64,000 bases of DNA from Floccularia luteovirens (GCA_009739215.1 VSJF01000003.1:620001-684000), one strand, 5' to 3'. Shown: positions 10,830-23,049, counted from the first letter of the stretch. Notes: generated by a model from the sequence alone, not told the origin. Numbers and translations are program-made.

Positions 10830-13800
10830 GCACGACCATCTCATCATCTTGTCCCTGAACGTCCACTATCACCTTTCGCCACCATTGATTCTCCTACTCA
10901 CTCTCACCCTACGCGGGACTCGCTGTCCTCCTCGTCCACCCCTCCCGCTCACCGCCATCCTCCAGAACTCCGTCTTCCCTCGAGCACTCCTTCTCCTCTC
11001 CCTCCTCCTCCTGCTACTTTTTCCCCACCAATCAGCCTTATCCCAGCAACACGTTCAAGAGCCACTCTTGACCTCAACTCCTCGTTAGACCAGCTCGCTT
11101 CTGCGCATATCGGTGAGTTTTGCCGTAATCTCCCACACCCGACGGCGTCTCTGCGTCTGCGGGGTAGGCATGCCTATGACTCGTGACTGACATAACAATC
11201 CTTATTCTTCACTCCTAATCGTCCCATCTCGCTTCAGACGCTGAACACCTCAGAGCACGAAAGCGACAGCGCATCGGCTCGCCTACATCGTCTTCCCTCC
11301 GTACCACCACCACGTCCTCTAGCACAACCCCTACCGGCAACATTGCTTCCTCAATCGATCACCGCAGCAGCACCCCGCCGCACCCCCGGAGTCTCATGAA
11401 AGTCACAGAATCAGATCAGGGGTCAATAATGTCCGGTTCGCCATCCTTGACATCAGATGCGGGTCCCTCGTCCGCGGTGATGTTTGATGGCGTAATGAAT
11501 GGGCATACGAATGGAAACGGTTTCGTAGCTCCCGTGACGAACGGTTCATCGGGAACGAGTGCAGTCATGGGGAATGGCATTCAGAAATACGGCAAAGCCA
11601 TTGCGAAGGTTAATCTACCAGGCAGTTTGTTATATGAAGACTCTTTTGTAGATAGGGAAGAGTTTATTCGTCTTGTCATACAAAGTCTACGTGATATTGG
11701 TTACATGTACGTATATTCTCTTCCATCACCCTTTACTCTTTTCATCCTTTCATCCTTTACATCCTGCTGAATTGGTTTATAGTGAATCTGCCGCGACATT
11801 GGAGGCTGAGTCGGGGTATTCATTAGAAACACCTGAGGTCTCACAATTCAGACAATACATTCTCGATGGTATGTGGTCGAAGGCAGAAGCTGCGTTAATG
11901 CATTTGGGTGTTGAAGATGATGATGGCCTTTGGGTAATATTCTTTCATTTGAGGTAGAAATGCTTGCCTGTTACTCATTTTATATGTCAGGATGCGAAAT
12001 TCCTGATTAGCCAGCAGAAGTATTTAGAGCTCTTGGAAGCGAAGAAGACCACCGCGGCTCTACACGTTCTGCGGAACGAGCTTGCACCTCTGCATGTCGG
12101 TCCAGACCAGCTACACACGCTATCGAGGTTTGTACCAGTAATTCATAATGCCTTGTAGTACGAGCTGACCATGATGTGTACAGCCTTATTATGTGTTCTG
12201 AACCAGAGGATCTTCGAAAGCGTGCAGGCTGGGATGGCGCATCTGGCACATCTAGACGTCGACTTCTTGATAATCTTCATCGTTCGTGCTTCGTTTTTCG
12301 ATTAACCATTTCTCATTTCTTGCACTAGACTGCATTCCATCATCCATCATGATTCCCCAACGTCGTTTCTCTACTCTCCTTCATCAAGCACGTGCATTTC
12401 AACGGAAGCAATGCGTGTACCATAACACACCATCCTCAAATTCATCTTTCTCGCTCTATACTGATCACCAATGCAACCAAGCCGAGTTCCCAAGGATCAC
12501 TACCACTATTTTGGAGGTTCACACTGATGAAGTGTGGAATATGGAATGGAGCCATGACGGCATCTATCTCGCTAGCGCGAGCAAAGACCAGACGGCAATA
12601 ATATGGAAAAGTGGGGTGGGTTTTTGGATCTACTGCCTATAGCTTTAACAAATACAGTCTAACTTGCCCCGTAGTCTTCTTCGGAGTCCGGGCCATCCCA
12701 AGATTGGTCACCACATCATATCTTGAGAGATCATACATACCCAGTCGGATGTCTGGCGTGGTCCTTGGATGACTGTATACTCCTTACAAGTGCCGAACAT
12801 TTAATCAAGCTGTGGAATACCAAGGTGGGTGCTGTTATCAGATAACTACTTTCATAGAGATAACACTCTCACTCATTCAGACCGGTGTCTGTATCCGAAC
12901 AGTCGAAGAGCACAACGATATTGTGACCGCTCTCTCATGGCTGCCAGACGGATCAGGTTTTATATCTGGTGGTCTGGATCGCAAGATCATACATTGGGTA
13001 AGAAACAGTTTACAAATACAGCTTCTCCGTCTTTTTCGCACTAGTTTTAGATATTGCAATGCTTGTTATTCCGGTACTCATAAACTCGGTTTTAGGACGC
13101 GGATGGAAAGGTGCGAGATTCATGGGGGACCACGGGCATTCGGGTAACAGACTTGACCGTAACACCCGACTTCACACGTCTGGTGACTATCGGCATGGAG
13201 CATCCTCCTAGCCTACCTGCAGTTGAGATGGCAGCCTCAACGAGAACTGGTGGACAGTCCGGGGAAGCGACAACTCAGGCTGCCGGTGGGAATCCGTTGC
13301 CTTCGCACACACATAAAAGCGCAAACAGGATGATTGTCTTTGATCTGGCTACAAAAGCCACACAACTGTACGTGTGCATGTTCTTCCCTTGATGATATCT
13401 TTTAGTCCCATGTCTTGGCATGCGGTAATTGAAAACAGAGTTTTGACATATCGATCACTCATTTGTGCAGGTCCATTCGATTGGAAGGAGAACTCACAAG
13501 TGTTAAGGTGTCACAGAATTCACAATATGCACTAATTAACCATTCACCTGACGTGAGAGAATTCTTTTTGAAGCAATGACTTTTCTCACTGTCTTACAGG
13601 AAATTCATCTGTGGGATCTTAATGCAGGGCGACTAATCCGCAAATATTCCGGACAGCGTCAAGGAAAACACGTTATCCGGAGTTGTTTCGGGGGTATTGA
13701 TGGCAATTTCGTCGTCAGTGGAAGCGAAGGTGCTTTATGCATCGTCTTTACTGCGTATAATCGATCTGACTTTTCTTCTTTACTTAAATACATTAGATGG

Positions 13801-14092
13801 TAATGTGTATGTGTGGCATCGAGACACCGGCGTGCTTCTGGAAGTCCTTCCAGGACACGGAGCAGGAAGCGTGAATTCTGTTGCGTGGAATCCCAATAAC
13901 GAGCGCATGTTCGCTTCGTGTTCTGACGACCGTACAATCCGGATATGGGAGGCTCCCCGTTCGGAAATAACATCGTACCCTTCTGTCCAACATTCTTCTA
14001 CCTCCAATGGAAAAGGTAAAGGCAAAACACGACAGCGCTGGGATGGAGATGGCGTGGATATTGGCTCGGGTTCAGACTCCACGCGGATGTGA
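10830..14092 (+). CDS. Gid7/WDR26-type LisH-CTLH-WD40 subunit of the CTLH (GID) ubiquitin ligase
   Basis: The order LisH ([18 protein letters not shown], then [13 protein letters not shown]), CTLH ([20 protein letters not shown]), then WD40 repeats is the WDR26/Gid7 architecture. Gid7 is a scaffold subunit of the GID/CTLH E3 ligase, which in yeast degrades gluconeogenic enzymes. WD repeats seen include [39 protein letters not shown] and [19 protein letters not shown]. At least eight introns interrupt it; traced ones include 11113-11237 and the one splitting DIGY|IES. The stop is at 14092 after a basic Ser-rich tail. The 5' end is unresolved: the frame is open from 10830, spliced at 11112/11238, but has no ATG before the in-frame Met at 11396. 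A tiny first exon ATGCGCG at 10657 would fit the phase. The start given is the limit of the open frame. Confidence 0.8.
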
Positions 14093-14999
14093 AACTTTGC
14101 TGCATTTTCACCAACCGCTGGCTTTACCCTCTGCACACACGTCTCTATCACCGGGTCCGAACCACTGGGCCGACGACTTTTTCTTCCATTTTCTAGCATT
14201 TCAGATCATCTAACAAACTCGATGTTTCAAATTTTCATTGCACATTCTCCATCTCCCATTCTCACGCTGTTTTCTCTACCCCGCTTACCTTGCTACACGC
14301 CATAGTAAATTTGCATAGTTACTACAAATGCCAGTTGATCCAATATGGACCTGTGCTTTCGTACATCAGAATAGATAGATTATTGGGGTTATGTACCCTT
14401 CAATGAAGAAATATTGACACTCACAAAAATTCCTTGATTTGGTTTCTTGTTCATTTTATAAAACCAGGTGACTACACGACTATGATTGCAATTAATATCA
14501 ATGCTTACTTCCGACGAAATCATGATCTTTGTTACAATAAAACGGGAGATAAATGATTCAAAGCGTGGTTACAAATCTTATCGAGGGAAATACTTGACCG
14601 ATTACGCATTGGAAGTATCTGATGTTCAGATGTATTTCTGTCAATGATGCTCCCAGGTTGTACATCGATCGCCAATAACACGATAGGGATTTCTGGAGAT
14701 AGAAGAAGCCTGTGTATTACCTGATATATATACCTTATGATACTAATTTTACACCAGAAACACGCATGACACTGAGATGGGTATTTCAATGTGGGTGATT
14801 CTGCGATTATAACGGCTACAGTTCAGAGCGGATCGAGCACTTCTTCCGTTCATGGATCTACTGTACAGGGGAACGATATGAGATATGATAATGTTGAACA
14901 GATCCGGAATATAACAAATAAAGAGCAAGTGACGAAAAGCTGGTGAGTAGCAACCTGGAGCAGCCTTAGAAAAGATGTCAGTGCTATGCAAATAGGCGA
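14093..14999. other. Convergent 3' region between WDR26/Gid7 and Elongin-A
   Basis: About 900 bases, AT-rich, between two convergent stop codons. Only short shadow frames are present, so it should hold the two 3' UTRs. I see nothing else in it. Confidence 0.5.
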
Positions 15000-16203
15000 T
15001 TATACCGGACGCTGTGAATATGCACGATGCTTAGGGACAAATAAAGAAGCCATGGGATCTCTCTTTACAGCTGATGGGGATTTGAGCGGTCGTGGGTCTG
15101 GAATACTTGTAGGTCTAGGGGGACTTGAGTGTGGAGGGTTTGGTGAAGAGCCTGCTCTAGATGATGGACTGCCTGCGGTTGGTGTTGAAGAAACCAACGG
15201 ACGGGTACTTGATGGTGGACTTGATGCAGCAGATGGTATTCTCCCAAAAGAAGACAACACCGTTGATGATGGTGTAGAAACTGGGGCAGAACGTCGATGC
15301 ACAACGGTGTTAACAGTCACTCGGCTTGATTGACCCAAAGGTGGTATTGATGGAAATGTGGCATCAGGAGATTGGGTTAGAACACGGTAATTTCTTCCGG
15401 TGGGCATAGGGGGGAGAATGCGTGCGTTATACATCGTTTTCTGACGTTTAGCAGCCTCTGTTCTGGTTTTCTGAAAAAGAGACTTGCGCTGCGCACTTTC
15501 TGACCCTGTGTAAAATACGTAACTTTTCATTGATGGCAGAACGGATATAGTGCAGACATGATCACGTACATGTGTTCGTTTTCGTACGTTTGGGAGGCGG
15601 GACACGGTTTGTTATTTTAATCTCTCTCTCTTTCTTACGCTCGTCAGCCTCTAAACGCTGAGAACGTAATTTCGATCCCACTGCTTCAAGGCGTTTTGCT
15701 TCCGCTTCCTGTAGCATCTAATATGGTACTGATGTATAAGTTGCACATTGATGTAGAGACTGAACTTGCGCACAAAGTATCGATCTTTCCATGACTCTGG
15801 TTCCTGACTGTCATTCGATGGGTAACGCTCTACTGCCGTTGGATATTTTCGGAAACATAAGTCCTGCCATATTTCTGGTGATTACTTTGTTTAGCCAAAT
15901 AGGCTGCGGAGTATCAACCTGTGAAAACTTGCCAGGTGTGTCCCTTTGTAAGTGCTACAGACGCGGAGTAATTTCGTAAGTTTTTGCAAATTGACAGTTT
16001 AGCTTTTGTAACGTACAGGAGATGCCTGCTCCAGACGAACAAGTTGGTCGGAATTACACCGCTCGAGGATTGGTTTTACGATTGGGTATCTAAGCTCATC
16101 ACCAAAGCTGGTAATTGCTATATAACCCAATTCCATTAGTTTGGACACAGATGATACATGGGTAATACACACAATCAACATGTGCAATTGCAACTAAACG
16201 CAT
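15000..16203 (-). CDS. Elongin-A (RNA polymerase II transcription factor SIII subunit A)
   Basis: Elongin-A stimulates Pol II elongation and, with Elongins B/C and a cullin, acts in a ubiquitin ligase on stalled polymerase. The first exon ATG at 16203 gives MRLVAIAHVD. It splices to SITSFGDELRYPIVKPILER, then CNSDQLVRLEQASP, the BC-box/F-box-like signature of the family. Next come HLQRDTP and EIWQDLCFRKYPTAVERYPS, the Elongin-A core. A charged helix follows (EAEAKRLEAVGSKLRSQRLE, then PPPKRTKT), and then SLFQKTRTEAAKRQK. The C-terminal 130 residues are Ser/Pro-rich and probably disordered. All junctions were followed by phase. One intron (15875-15932) has a GC donor, without which the core does not join. 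The stop is at 15000-15002. Start choice is supported by the conserved AIAHVDSI block directly after the Met; a short extra N-terminus is possible. Confidence 0.85.
15875..15932 (-). other. GC-AG intron of Elongin-A
   Basis: On the minus strand the exon ends ..ACACCTG and the intron begins GCAAGT, the donor consensus with C in place of T. It ends CACCAG before AAATATGG. Removing these 58 bases joins RDTP to EIWQDL in frame, restoring the conserved DTPEIW block. Reading through meets a stop. Confidence 0.75.
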
Positions 16204-17215
16204 AAGTTAATTAGCGCCTTGGATACACAACTGATGACTTGGAACACACCACGTTGGCACAACTGTACAAGACTTGGTATACAACGATTTGAATAGTCAG
16301 TCTCGGAAGTCATTGTACACGTCTCAGAGGAGATAAAAGTAAATGATAAGTGACGCTTGGCACTGCTGAAGGATGTGATGAAGGGCAGCGTGACATGTGT
16401 GTGTGACGGTAGTGTGACGGCGCCACGTTTTGTAAGAAGGCACCGGTTACCTAAAGAGGCTTACTGGGTCCAAAAGTACCAAGGCCATGGTAAAAATTGT
16501 TCCCAATCGTTCTGCTTTCTACAGTACGTACAATAATATAAGATTACAGGCTAATCTATCGTCATTCATAGGTCAAAACGGGTAAGGACAGCTTAATATG
16601 CATCCAGAAGCTTATATAACTAATATTATTTATTTTTAACATTGCACGAGCCGCAGTAATCTATTTAAGGTGGAAGCTCCCCCGGTTGTATACGATGGTA
16701 TGATCAAATGTTTAATTGGCTTCTTATCTAGAATCTTGCTGGTCAGCCACCGTGCTGCCGCAGCGCTCTCTGGAGCACACTCTCGCGAATGCGATGGCCG
16801 AAACAGTGGTCCTTACGATAATCTGGTTGTTTTAGTCATGGGATGGTATGTTATTTTAGTTGGAGCTTCTTGACGTATATCTAGTCTCGGTTACCAATAA
16901 GGACAAAATCTCTCTGGAAAGCCAAATCCATGTTTGACACCCTTACTCCCACTCCCATCTGGCGGAACAATCACCTTGACACGTGCTGCAGATTTCCCTT
17001 CAGGATATTTCACAGGGGGCCCGTACCGATTCCTTGTCCTTGTACCCACCGTCCATGGTGAGCGCGGACAGTATGATTAACCCACATCCGTTCATTCTCT
17101 CCCGTTTCTGTACCTCTCGGTAAATTCGGGAGTTTTTCCACGACTCCGGCGCTTGGAGTTTATCTCCAACGATAAAAGAGCAGCACATATGGCTTGAGTT
17201 TCCTCGTAACAAAAT
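16204..17215. promoter_or_regulatory. Divergent upstream region of Elongin-A and the WOPR gene
   Basis: About 1 kb between two divergent start codons. It holds the repeated GTGTGACGG element at 16401-16420 and no convincing coding frame; the short frame at 16670-16873 has no recognisable domain. Long upstream regions are common for developmental regulators, and this one may serve the WOPR gene. Confidence 0.45.
16401..16420. repeat. Two GTGTGACGG copies two bases apart
   Basis: GTGTGACGG occurs at 16401-16409 and 16412-16420, an 11-base period close to one helical turn. A related GCGTGACA lies just before, near 16388. The pair is about 200 bases upstream of Elongin-A and 800 upstream of the WOPR gene. 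It looks like a site for a factor binding side by side on one face of the helix; this is inference. Confidence 0.45.
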
Positions 17216-18177
17216 ATGCAACAGGCTACACATCAACGTCTACATGTTAGAGACGCGCATGATGCTCACGCCGTCTTCGAGGCCGTACGGCAAGGCTTTA
17301 TGCACCCTGTTGCAAGAAGATTAAACGAAATGGAACGCGCTACCTTTGTTCGTTCTGGTGCCATCTTCGTTTGGTTCGAGAGCGATGACGACGCAGGACT
17401 GAAGAGATGGACAGGTAAGAATTTTGGTATTCTTGACAGCTATACGTACCAACCGTTATATTAACAGATGGCCGGGTCTGGGGACAAAGTCGTATGCGCG
17501 AGGTCTGAAAAGCTCCATAATCTACCCCAGGTTCATGCTGACTATACCCTGTAGCCATATCTTTTTTACGATGAAAAACTACCCTTTGACTCCGCGCAAG
17601 GGGCAGGGGACTCAACCGTCCGGTACGATGTATTTTCAAAAGTTTAAAATCAAAAAGACCGACAATCTCCTGGTTTAGCTCTCCTACTTTTAGATTTGTC
17701 GACGGAGTATCCCGGGGTGGTACTCCATCTTCCGCGCTATCACACCAAGACAGGTCTGCACACCAGCACTCTGGATTAGTAAAACAGGCATATTCGGCTT
17801 GGGTATCACCAAATCAATACACACGACCGCAAAAATGGCATCTGACAGCTTACTTTACCTATGCGGATCTCCCCCACCTTCCTACTATTGATCATGATCC
17901 AGTGCTACGGAAAATAATTGTACCACCCGGAATATATCGCAGTGGTAAAGCAAGGTCCAGAAGCGATGATGATGGCACGTTCAGATTAGGATCGAGTGGA
18001 CCTCCCTCACCGACAGAAATTTCCCCACATGGAGATCGAATTTTGCCTTCCTTGCCATCTCTCCAATCAACCCTAGGCCCCCACCATCCTGTTCTGTCTC
18101 AGCAACGTGCTCATGGTACTCGGTTACCCGAAGACGAGAGGGTAATCCAAATGTTAAATTCACGACATGTTCGGTAG
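17216..18177 (+). CDS. WOPR-domain (Gti1/Pac2 family) transcriptional regulator
   Basis: Four exons (17216-17414, 17468-17502, 17555-17622, 17694-18177) join in phase to 261 residues. The first WOPR half reads VRDAHDAHAVFEAVRQGFMH, then RRLNEMERATFVRSGAIFVW, then GLKRWTDGRVWGQSRMREPY. The second half reads RFVDGVSRG, LVKQAYSAWVSPNQYTRP, then KWHLTAYFTYADLPHLPTID and VPPGIYRSGKARSR. WOPR proteins (Wor1, Gti1, Pac2, Ryp1) bind DNA and control morphology and development in fungi. The protein is short because little follows the domain: the C-terminal 70 residues are Ser/Pro-rich. The ATG at 17216 lies only a few residues before the conserved block, so a small upstream exon cannot be excluded. Nuclear location is inferred. 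Confidence 0.88.
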
Positions 18178-19093
18178 CGAAATGAGCTATGTAATTCTGT
18201 GCCCAGTGGGTGATAATATTTCGCGGGTGGTGGTGGATCTTCGCGGCATTACATGAGTAATTGAATTAGAACTAAATAACGTGTAGTTACTAATGCCAGT
18301 GATTAATTAGCACCATCAGGATAACGCAAGGATAAAATTGATTCATAAGCTCATTTGAAAAGCCCAACAGTCCCTCTGGGGTTATTTCTGACCTGTTTTC
18401 TAGGAATAGACTTGACCATGCTGCTATATATTCTATACTCCTTCGAGATCCAGAATGACTGGGGAATTCTTTTTAACTCGAAAGGGGAAGAAATGGTAAA
18501 AATAGGTGTACCGAGGACATGCAATGAGAAAAAAAAATAGCCCAATGCTCATTTCAGTAGGGATATGTATATTTGTTGCATTATCGTTTTTGAACTTCAC
18601 AGATAATCAATTCACTAATAGATACAGGCGACTCCCACCTAACAAGATAGCTCTCATGGTTCATAATCTATGATAACCCATAGGATTTCGAGTGGAAGTA
18701 CTCTCTCACATCTCATACAAAACCCACAGCCTGGGTGTGAGGGAGTTGACTGTGTTAACCCGGTTGTAACTATCTGATATGATCGTCACTCCTACTTGAG
18801 TTAACAGATAAAAAGCAGCCGAGAGACAAGTCCACAGTGTGCGAATAAAAGCACTTTCGTGTTTATAGCACAATGTGGGCGCATGCAATCGGAAAATCGG
18901 CTGGAATTTCCGGATATCGTTATACTAGTTTTGCTAACAAGACTAAAGCGATCCATATCTGAAAAGATGAGTTAGAGCAGTGATAGCCGAATCGAATTTG
19001 CCGCCTAATACATTCTAGAATATATTATCACATATGTTACATATGACCATTATTGTTATGAAGTAGCGTACTAGAGTAAAAATATTGAACTTC
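18178..19093. other. Convergent 3' region between the WOPR gene and Cwf18
   Basis: About 900 bases, AT-rich, with only very short frames on either strand. The neighbours converge, so it should hold two 3' UTRs. I see no RNA gene or repeat of note. Confidence 0.5.
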
Positions 19094-19733
19094 CTAGTCT
19101 TCTTCGTCGGATAAATCTTCCGTAGCATTTTGCCTTGCTTGCGCGGTCATAGCACCTACAAGATCATCTGATTCACCTTTTTGAGCAGCTAACCTTTGTC
19201 CTGCAAAAGAATGATATGCTATTGTGGATTGAATAGTGATGAAAGATGTACTTACGAATCAGCGTATGAATCGCCTCTTGGGTTTTTCGTTCAAGCCTGC
19301 TCATTTTCTTCTCCATGTCGCGTTTGAGGTCCCAATTAGGCCTTTTTGGTGCAATATTGAATATATCCTGTAGAATATTCTTATAAAGGGGGCGGATAAA
19401 AACGACAATGATGGACCGCACCAGTTCTTGGGCTCTTCTCTGTTCATCTTCAGCAATTATCTGTTCTGCAAGGCCTTCAACGTCTTTCTCAACGGTATCT
19501 TTCATGATTTCGTCATCCTCCTGAACGCGTTTTCGCAACGTGCGTGATTCTGGGTCAAAATTACGATTCTTAATGATTGGATCTGGTGACCTTTGAAAAA
19601 CTAGCGTGAACTTTGAATTTACACAGAAGTGGTGCAGCACTCACCCATCTCCATCTATTGCTTCTCCAGCTTTCCTCTTTTTGAGTGCTAGAAGACGCGC
19701 TTTCCGCGCTTCTGAGGCTTCTGCGAGAGACAT
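19094..19733 (-). CDS. Pre-mRNA splicing factor Cwf18 / CCDC12 family
   Basis: Cwf18 (human CCDC12) is a small spliceosome-associated protein. The Met at 19733 begins MSLAEASEARKARLLALKKR. A splice then leads to PDPIIKNRNFDPESRTLRKR, the family hallmark, followed by VEKDVEGLAEQIIAEDEQRR. After an intron near 19345-19425 come DIFNIAPKRPNWDLKRDMEK and a coiled stretch KKMSRLERKTQEAIHTLIR. The last exon ends in the acidic TEDLSDEED before the stop at 19094. Size and charge pattern fit the family. It is divergent from GUF1, with 211 bases between start codons, so the two promoters must overlap or abut. Confidence 0.88.
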
Positions 19734-19944
19734 AGTTTAGTGTACCAATTCAGAGGGCGTGAATGCACAAAGTGTAGACATGCTGACTAATCACATTGCC
19801 GGACGGTAAATTTCCAGTGTCAAGTTCGCCAAAAACTTCGTTCTTCCTAACTAACCCTAGTGATGCCTGTCTTCCTGTATTTCAATAGATAGAGAAGGAT
19901 TGTTGCAGAAGCTCGGTGGATTTCGCAAGAAATATCTGCCAACC

Positions 19945-22900
19945 ATGCTGTTCTCATGCATGACGTTGCAAAGAGCGTGTTATCGGGTGTATTTGAAAGG
20001 TCCCAGACGTGGTAGGGTACAGAATTTCGCGTCCTCGTCGAGGTGGTGCGGCCCCAAGTCTATTTCGATGGAGGAATTCCAGTGCGACGTCATTAGGTCC
20101 CGTTCTTTGACTTCATTAAGAGTTTAGACCCTAATTCTCGCCATACTGCAGAAATTTCTCTATAATTGCTCACATAGGTTATATTGCAAGTGAACTTCTC
20201 AAGCAGTACAGCTGACCGGAAGCATATAGATCATGGCAAATCCACGCTTGCAGACAGGTATGGCCTCCTCATACCATATACGTCATGAATTATGATGTAC
20301 TTTGATGCAGATTACTCGAAGTGTGTGCAGGTGCCATGTGATTATGACTTCCAATGGACTGACGTTCTCTCCAGTTGACAGGTACAATCCAGAAAAAGCA
20401 AACGGGAAAGAATGAACAGGTACTAGATAAACTTAAGGTGGAACGAGAACGTGGAATCACAGGTACATCTTTTGAAATCTATCAGAACTCTTTACTCAGT
20501 TACAACAGTGAAGGCCCAGACTGCAAGGTATTGTCCCCGTTGAATACTAAAACATCTGTAGCTTACGGTGTCGCAACTCAGCATGATCCATCAATTCAAT
20601 GGGAAGGACCATATGCTCAATCTTATTGATACTCCAGTGAGTATCATACGATTCAATTTAGCTAATTCAACCGAGTTATCATGCTACAGGGTCATGTGGA
20701 TTTTGCATGGGAGGTGTCTCGCTCGCTCGCTGCATGCCAGGGTGCGCTTCTACTGGTGCGTGGTGCGCGTGTGTATAGTTTGAGATTCTGTTGAGACTGA
20801 ATGATACACTTTAGGTCGATGCAAGCCAGGGTGTCCAGGCGCAGTCTATATCGGTCTTTCACATCGCGAAGGAAAGAGGACTCAAGATCATACCAGTGTT
20901 AAATAAGGTTCGTTGTTTCCTTTCTTATCAATAGTCAATTTCTTACCGGTAGTTCGCAGATTGATCTTCCTGCCGCGCAGCCTGAAAGAATAGCTACACA
21001 GATGCAATCTACTTTCGGGATTGACCCGGAAGAGATTCTTCACATATCTGCCAAGACTGGCATAGGTATAGATGCAGTTCTAACAGCTATAATTGAACGC
21101 GTTCCCCCTCCACCTTCTCAAGATGGTGCACCTCTCAAGGCCTTTCTATTTGATTCTTTGTTAGTAATTTTACCCACTCATGCTTCTTGAAATTGGTCGA
21201 ATGGCAAGTTCTTAGATACGATAGATATAGAGGTGTTGTTTCATTAATAAGCATTCAAGATGGAATTCTTCGGAAAGGTAAGCAGCCGGGTTTTGATCAT
21301 CCAGTGTCATTCTGACGATTACACATAGGAGACAGAATCATGTCTTCGCACACTCGGAAAAGATATGAAATCACCGAACTTGGTATTATGCATCCAGAAG
21401 AGACTCCGACCAAAAGCCTCCATACTGGCCAGGTTGGATACATCGCGTGTAACATGAAGGACTCAACTGAAGGTGAGATACGAAATGCCATTTAAAATTT
21501 TGGTGCTTCTATTAATTCTTTCCATGTAATGAGCCCACATTGGCGACACCTTATTTCGTCCTGGAGAACTCGTGGACCCTATTCCAGGATTTAAGCCAGC
21601 CAAAGCAATGGTCCTCTTCTTCAACGTTCTTGAATCAGCTCAATACTTTTTCTCACACTTCACTTTAGGTATTCGCTGGCGTTTTCCCTGTAGACAGTAA
21701 TGATTTCCCAAAGCTTGAGGAATCCATCAATAGAGTAAGTGCCCAACAAAATTAATTTATCTATAAATACGTCCTAGTCGTGCTGCTTAATCTTGTTGAA
21801 AGCTTACCCTGACGGACCGAAGTGTTACCGTTCAGAGGGAGTCCTCATCTGCTCTAGGGCAAGGTTGTCGTCTCGGATTCTTAGGCACGTTACACATGGA
21901 TGTTTTCCGGCAACGATTAGAAGATGAATATGATGCCAATGTTATAATCACCGCTCCAACGGTTCCTTATAAAGGTACGAACTACCATGAATTATTATTA
22001 GTATTAATCTGACTAAAATTACTAGTAATATACCATAATAGAGAAATTTTAGTGAGCAATCCAACAGAATTCCCAGATGTCCTGGATACTGCGGCTAGGG
22101 TAAAAGAAATCCAGGAACCTATCGTTAAAGCATCGATAATTGTCCCAGAAGGTAAGTGAAACCCAGAAGTCGTTTGATCATGACTCACGTGGGTATTTTA
22201 GAGTATTTCGGTGACATGATGGATTTGTGTTATTCACATCGGGCTCAGGAGCTTGAACATCGCTACTTGGACTCTGGAACGGGACAATCATCACGGATTA
22301 TTTTGACATGTATCATGCCATTAAGCGAAATAGTCACAGATTTCTTTGACCAACTTAAGAGTCGCAGCTCTGGATTTGCCAGCTTTGAGTGTGTTGCATT
22401 TCTGTATGGAAAACTAACTCTTGCTAATCCTAATTTGCTAATAGCTATGAGGATGCTGGATATCGTAAAAGTGACTTGGCCAAGGTAACTGCTATAGATT
22501 TTATTATGGTTATGTTATCGCTGAGGCGCGTGTAGATGTCCTTTTTATTAAACTCGAAGCCTGTGGATGCACTAGCAATCATTGTCCATAGATCAGCTCA
22601 AGAAACCATTGCACGTCAATGGGTAAAAAAGCTTCGTGAGTAATAAATCTAGACTCCTGTATCATACTAATGTCTAGCATTGCACACAGATAGAGTCATT
22701 CCAAGACAATTATTCGAAGTTCCCATACAAGCGGCCATTGGGAGGAAGATAATTGCAAGGGAGACATTGAATGCCCTGCGGGCAGATGTGACTGCTGGTT
22801 TATATGGCGGTTCGTTCTGTGTGATTGTTGATACATGGGAATTATGACTGATGCTAATATACCTTAGGACATTACGAGCGAAAACTTAAACACCTCGAAA

Positions 22901-22989
22901 ACCAAAAGGAGGGAAAGCGGAAGATGAAGAAAATGGGCACAGTAGAACTTCCTCAAGAAGCGTTCTTCGATATCCTATCGAAGAAGTAA
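19945..22989 (+). CDS. GUF1: Mitochondrial translation factor EF4/LepA (Guf1)
   Basis: Guf1 is the mitochondrial LepA-type GTPase that rescues or back-translocates ribosomes under stress. The Met at 19945 starts an Arg/Ser-containing, acid-poor stretch suited to a mitochondrial presequence. It splices (intron 20097-20151) into [10 protein letters not shown], then [13 protein letters not shown] with the P-loop. G motifs follow: ERERGIT, then [28 protein letters not shown] and [14 protein letters not shown]. LepA-specific parts include RFRPGE-type domain II ([20 protein letters not shown]), [20 protein letters not shown], the [14 protein letters not shown] region and a basic C-terminus ([20 protein letters not shown]). 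About a dozen short introns are present. The stop at 22989 is only 60 bases from the convergent eIF2B-beta stop. The first donor (GTCCCG) is poor but is required to reach the conserved RNFSIIAHI. Confidence 0.9.
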
Positions 22990-23049
22990 GAACAATACCT
23001 ACGCAACACATGAACATATCTAGCATACACAAGATATAATACACTTTTA

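Noticed and set aside
14986..15333. Plus-strand Gly/Asp-rich frame
   Set aside because: Antisense shadow of the Ser/Pro-rich Elongin-A C-terminus, which has clear family motifs upstream.
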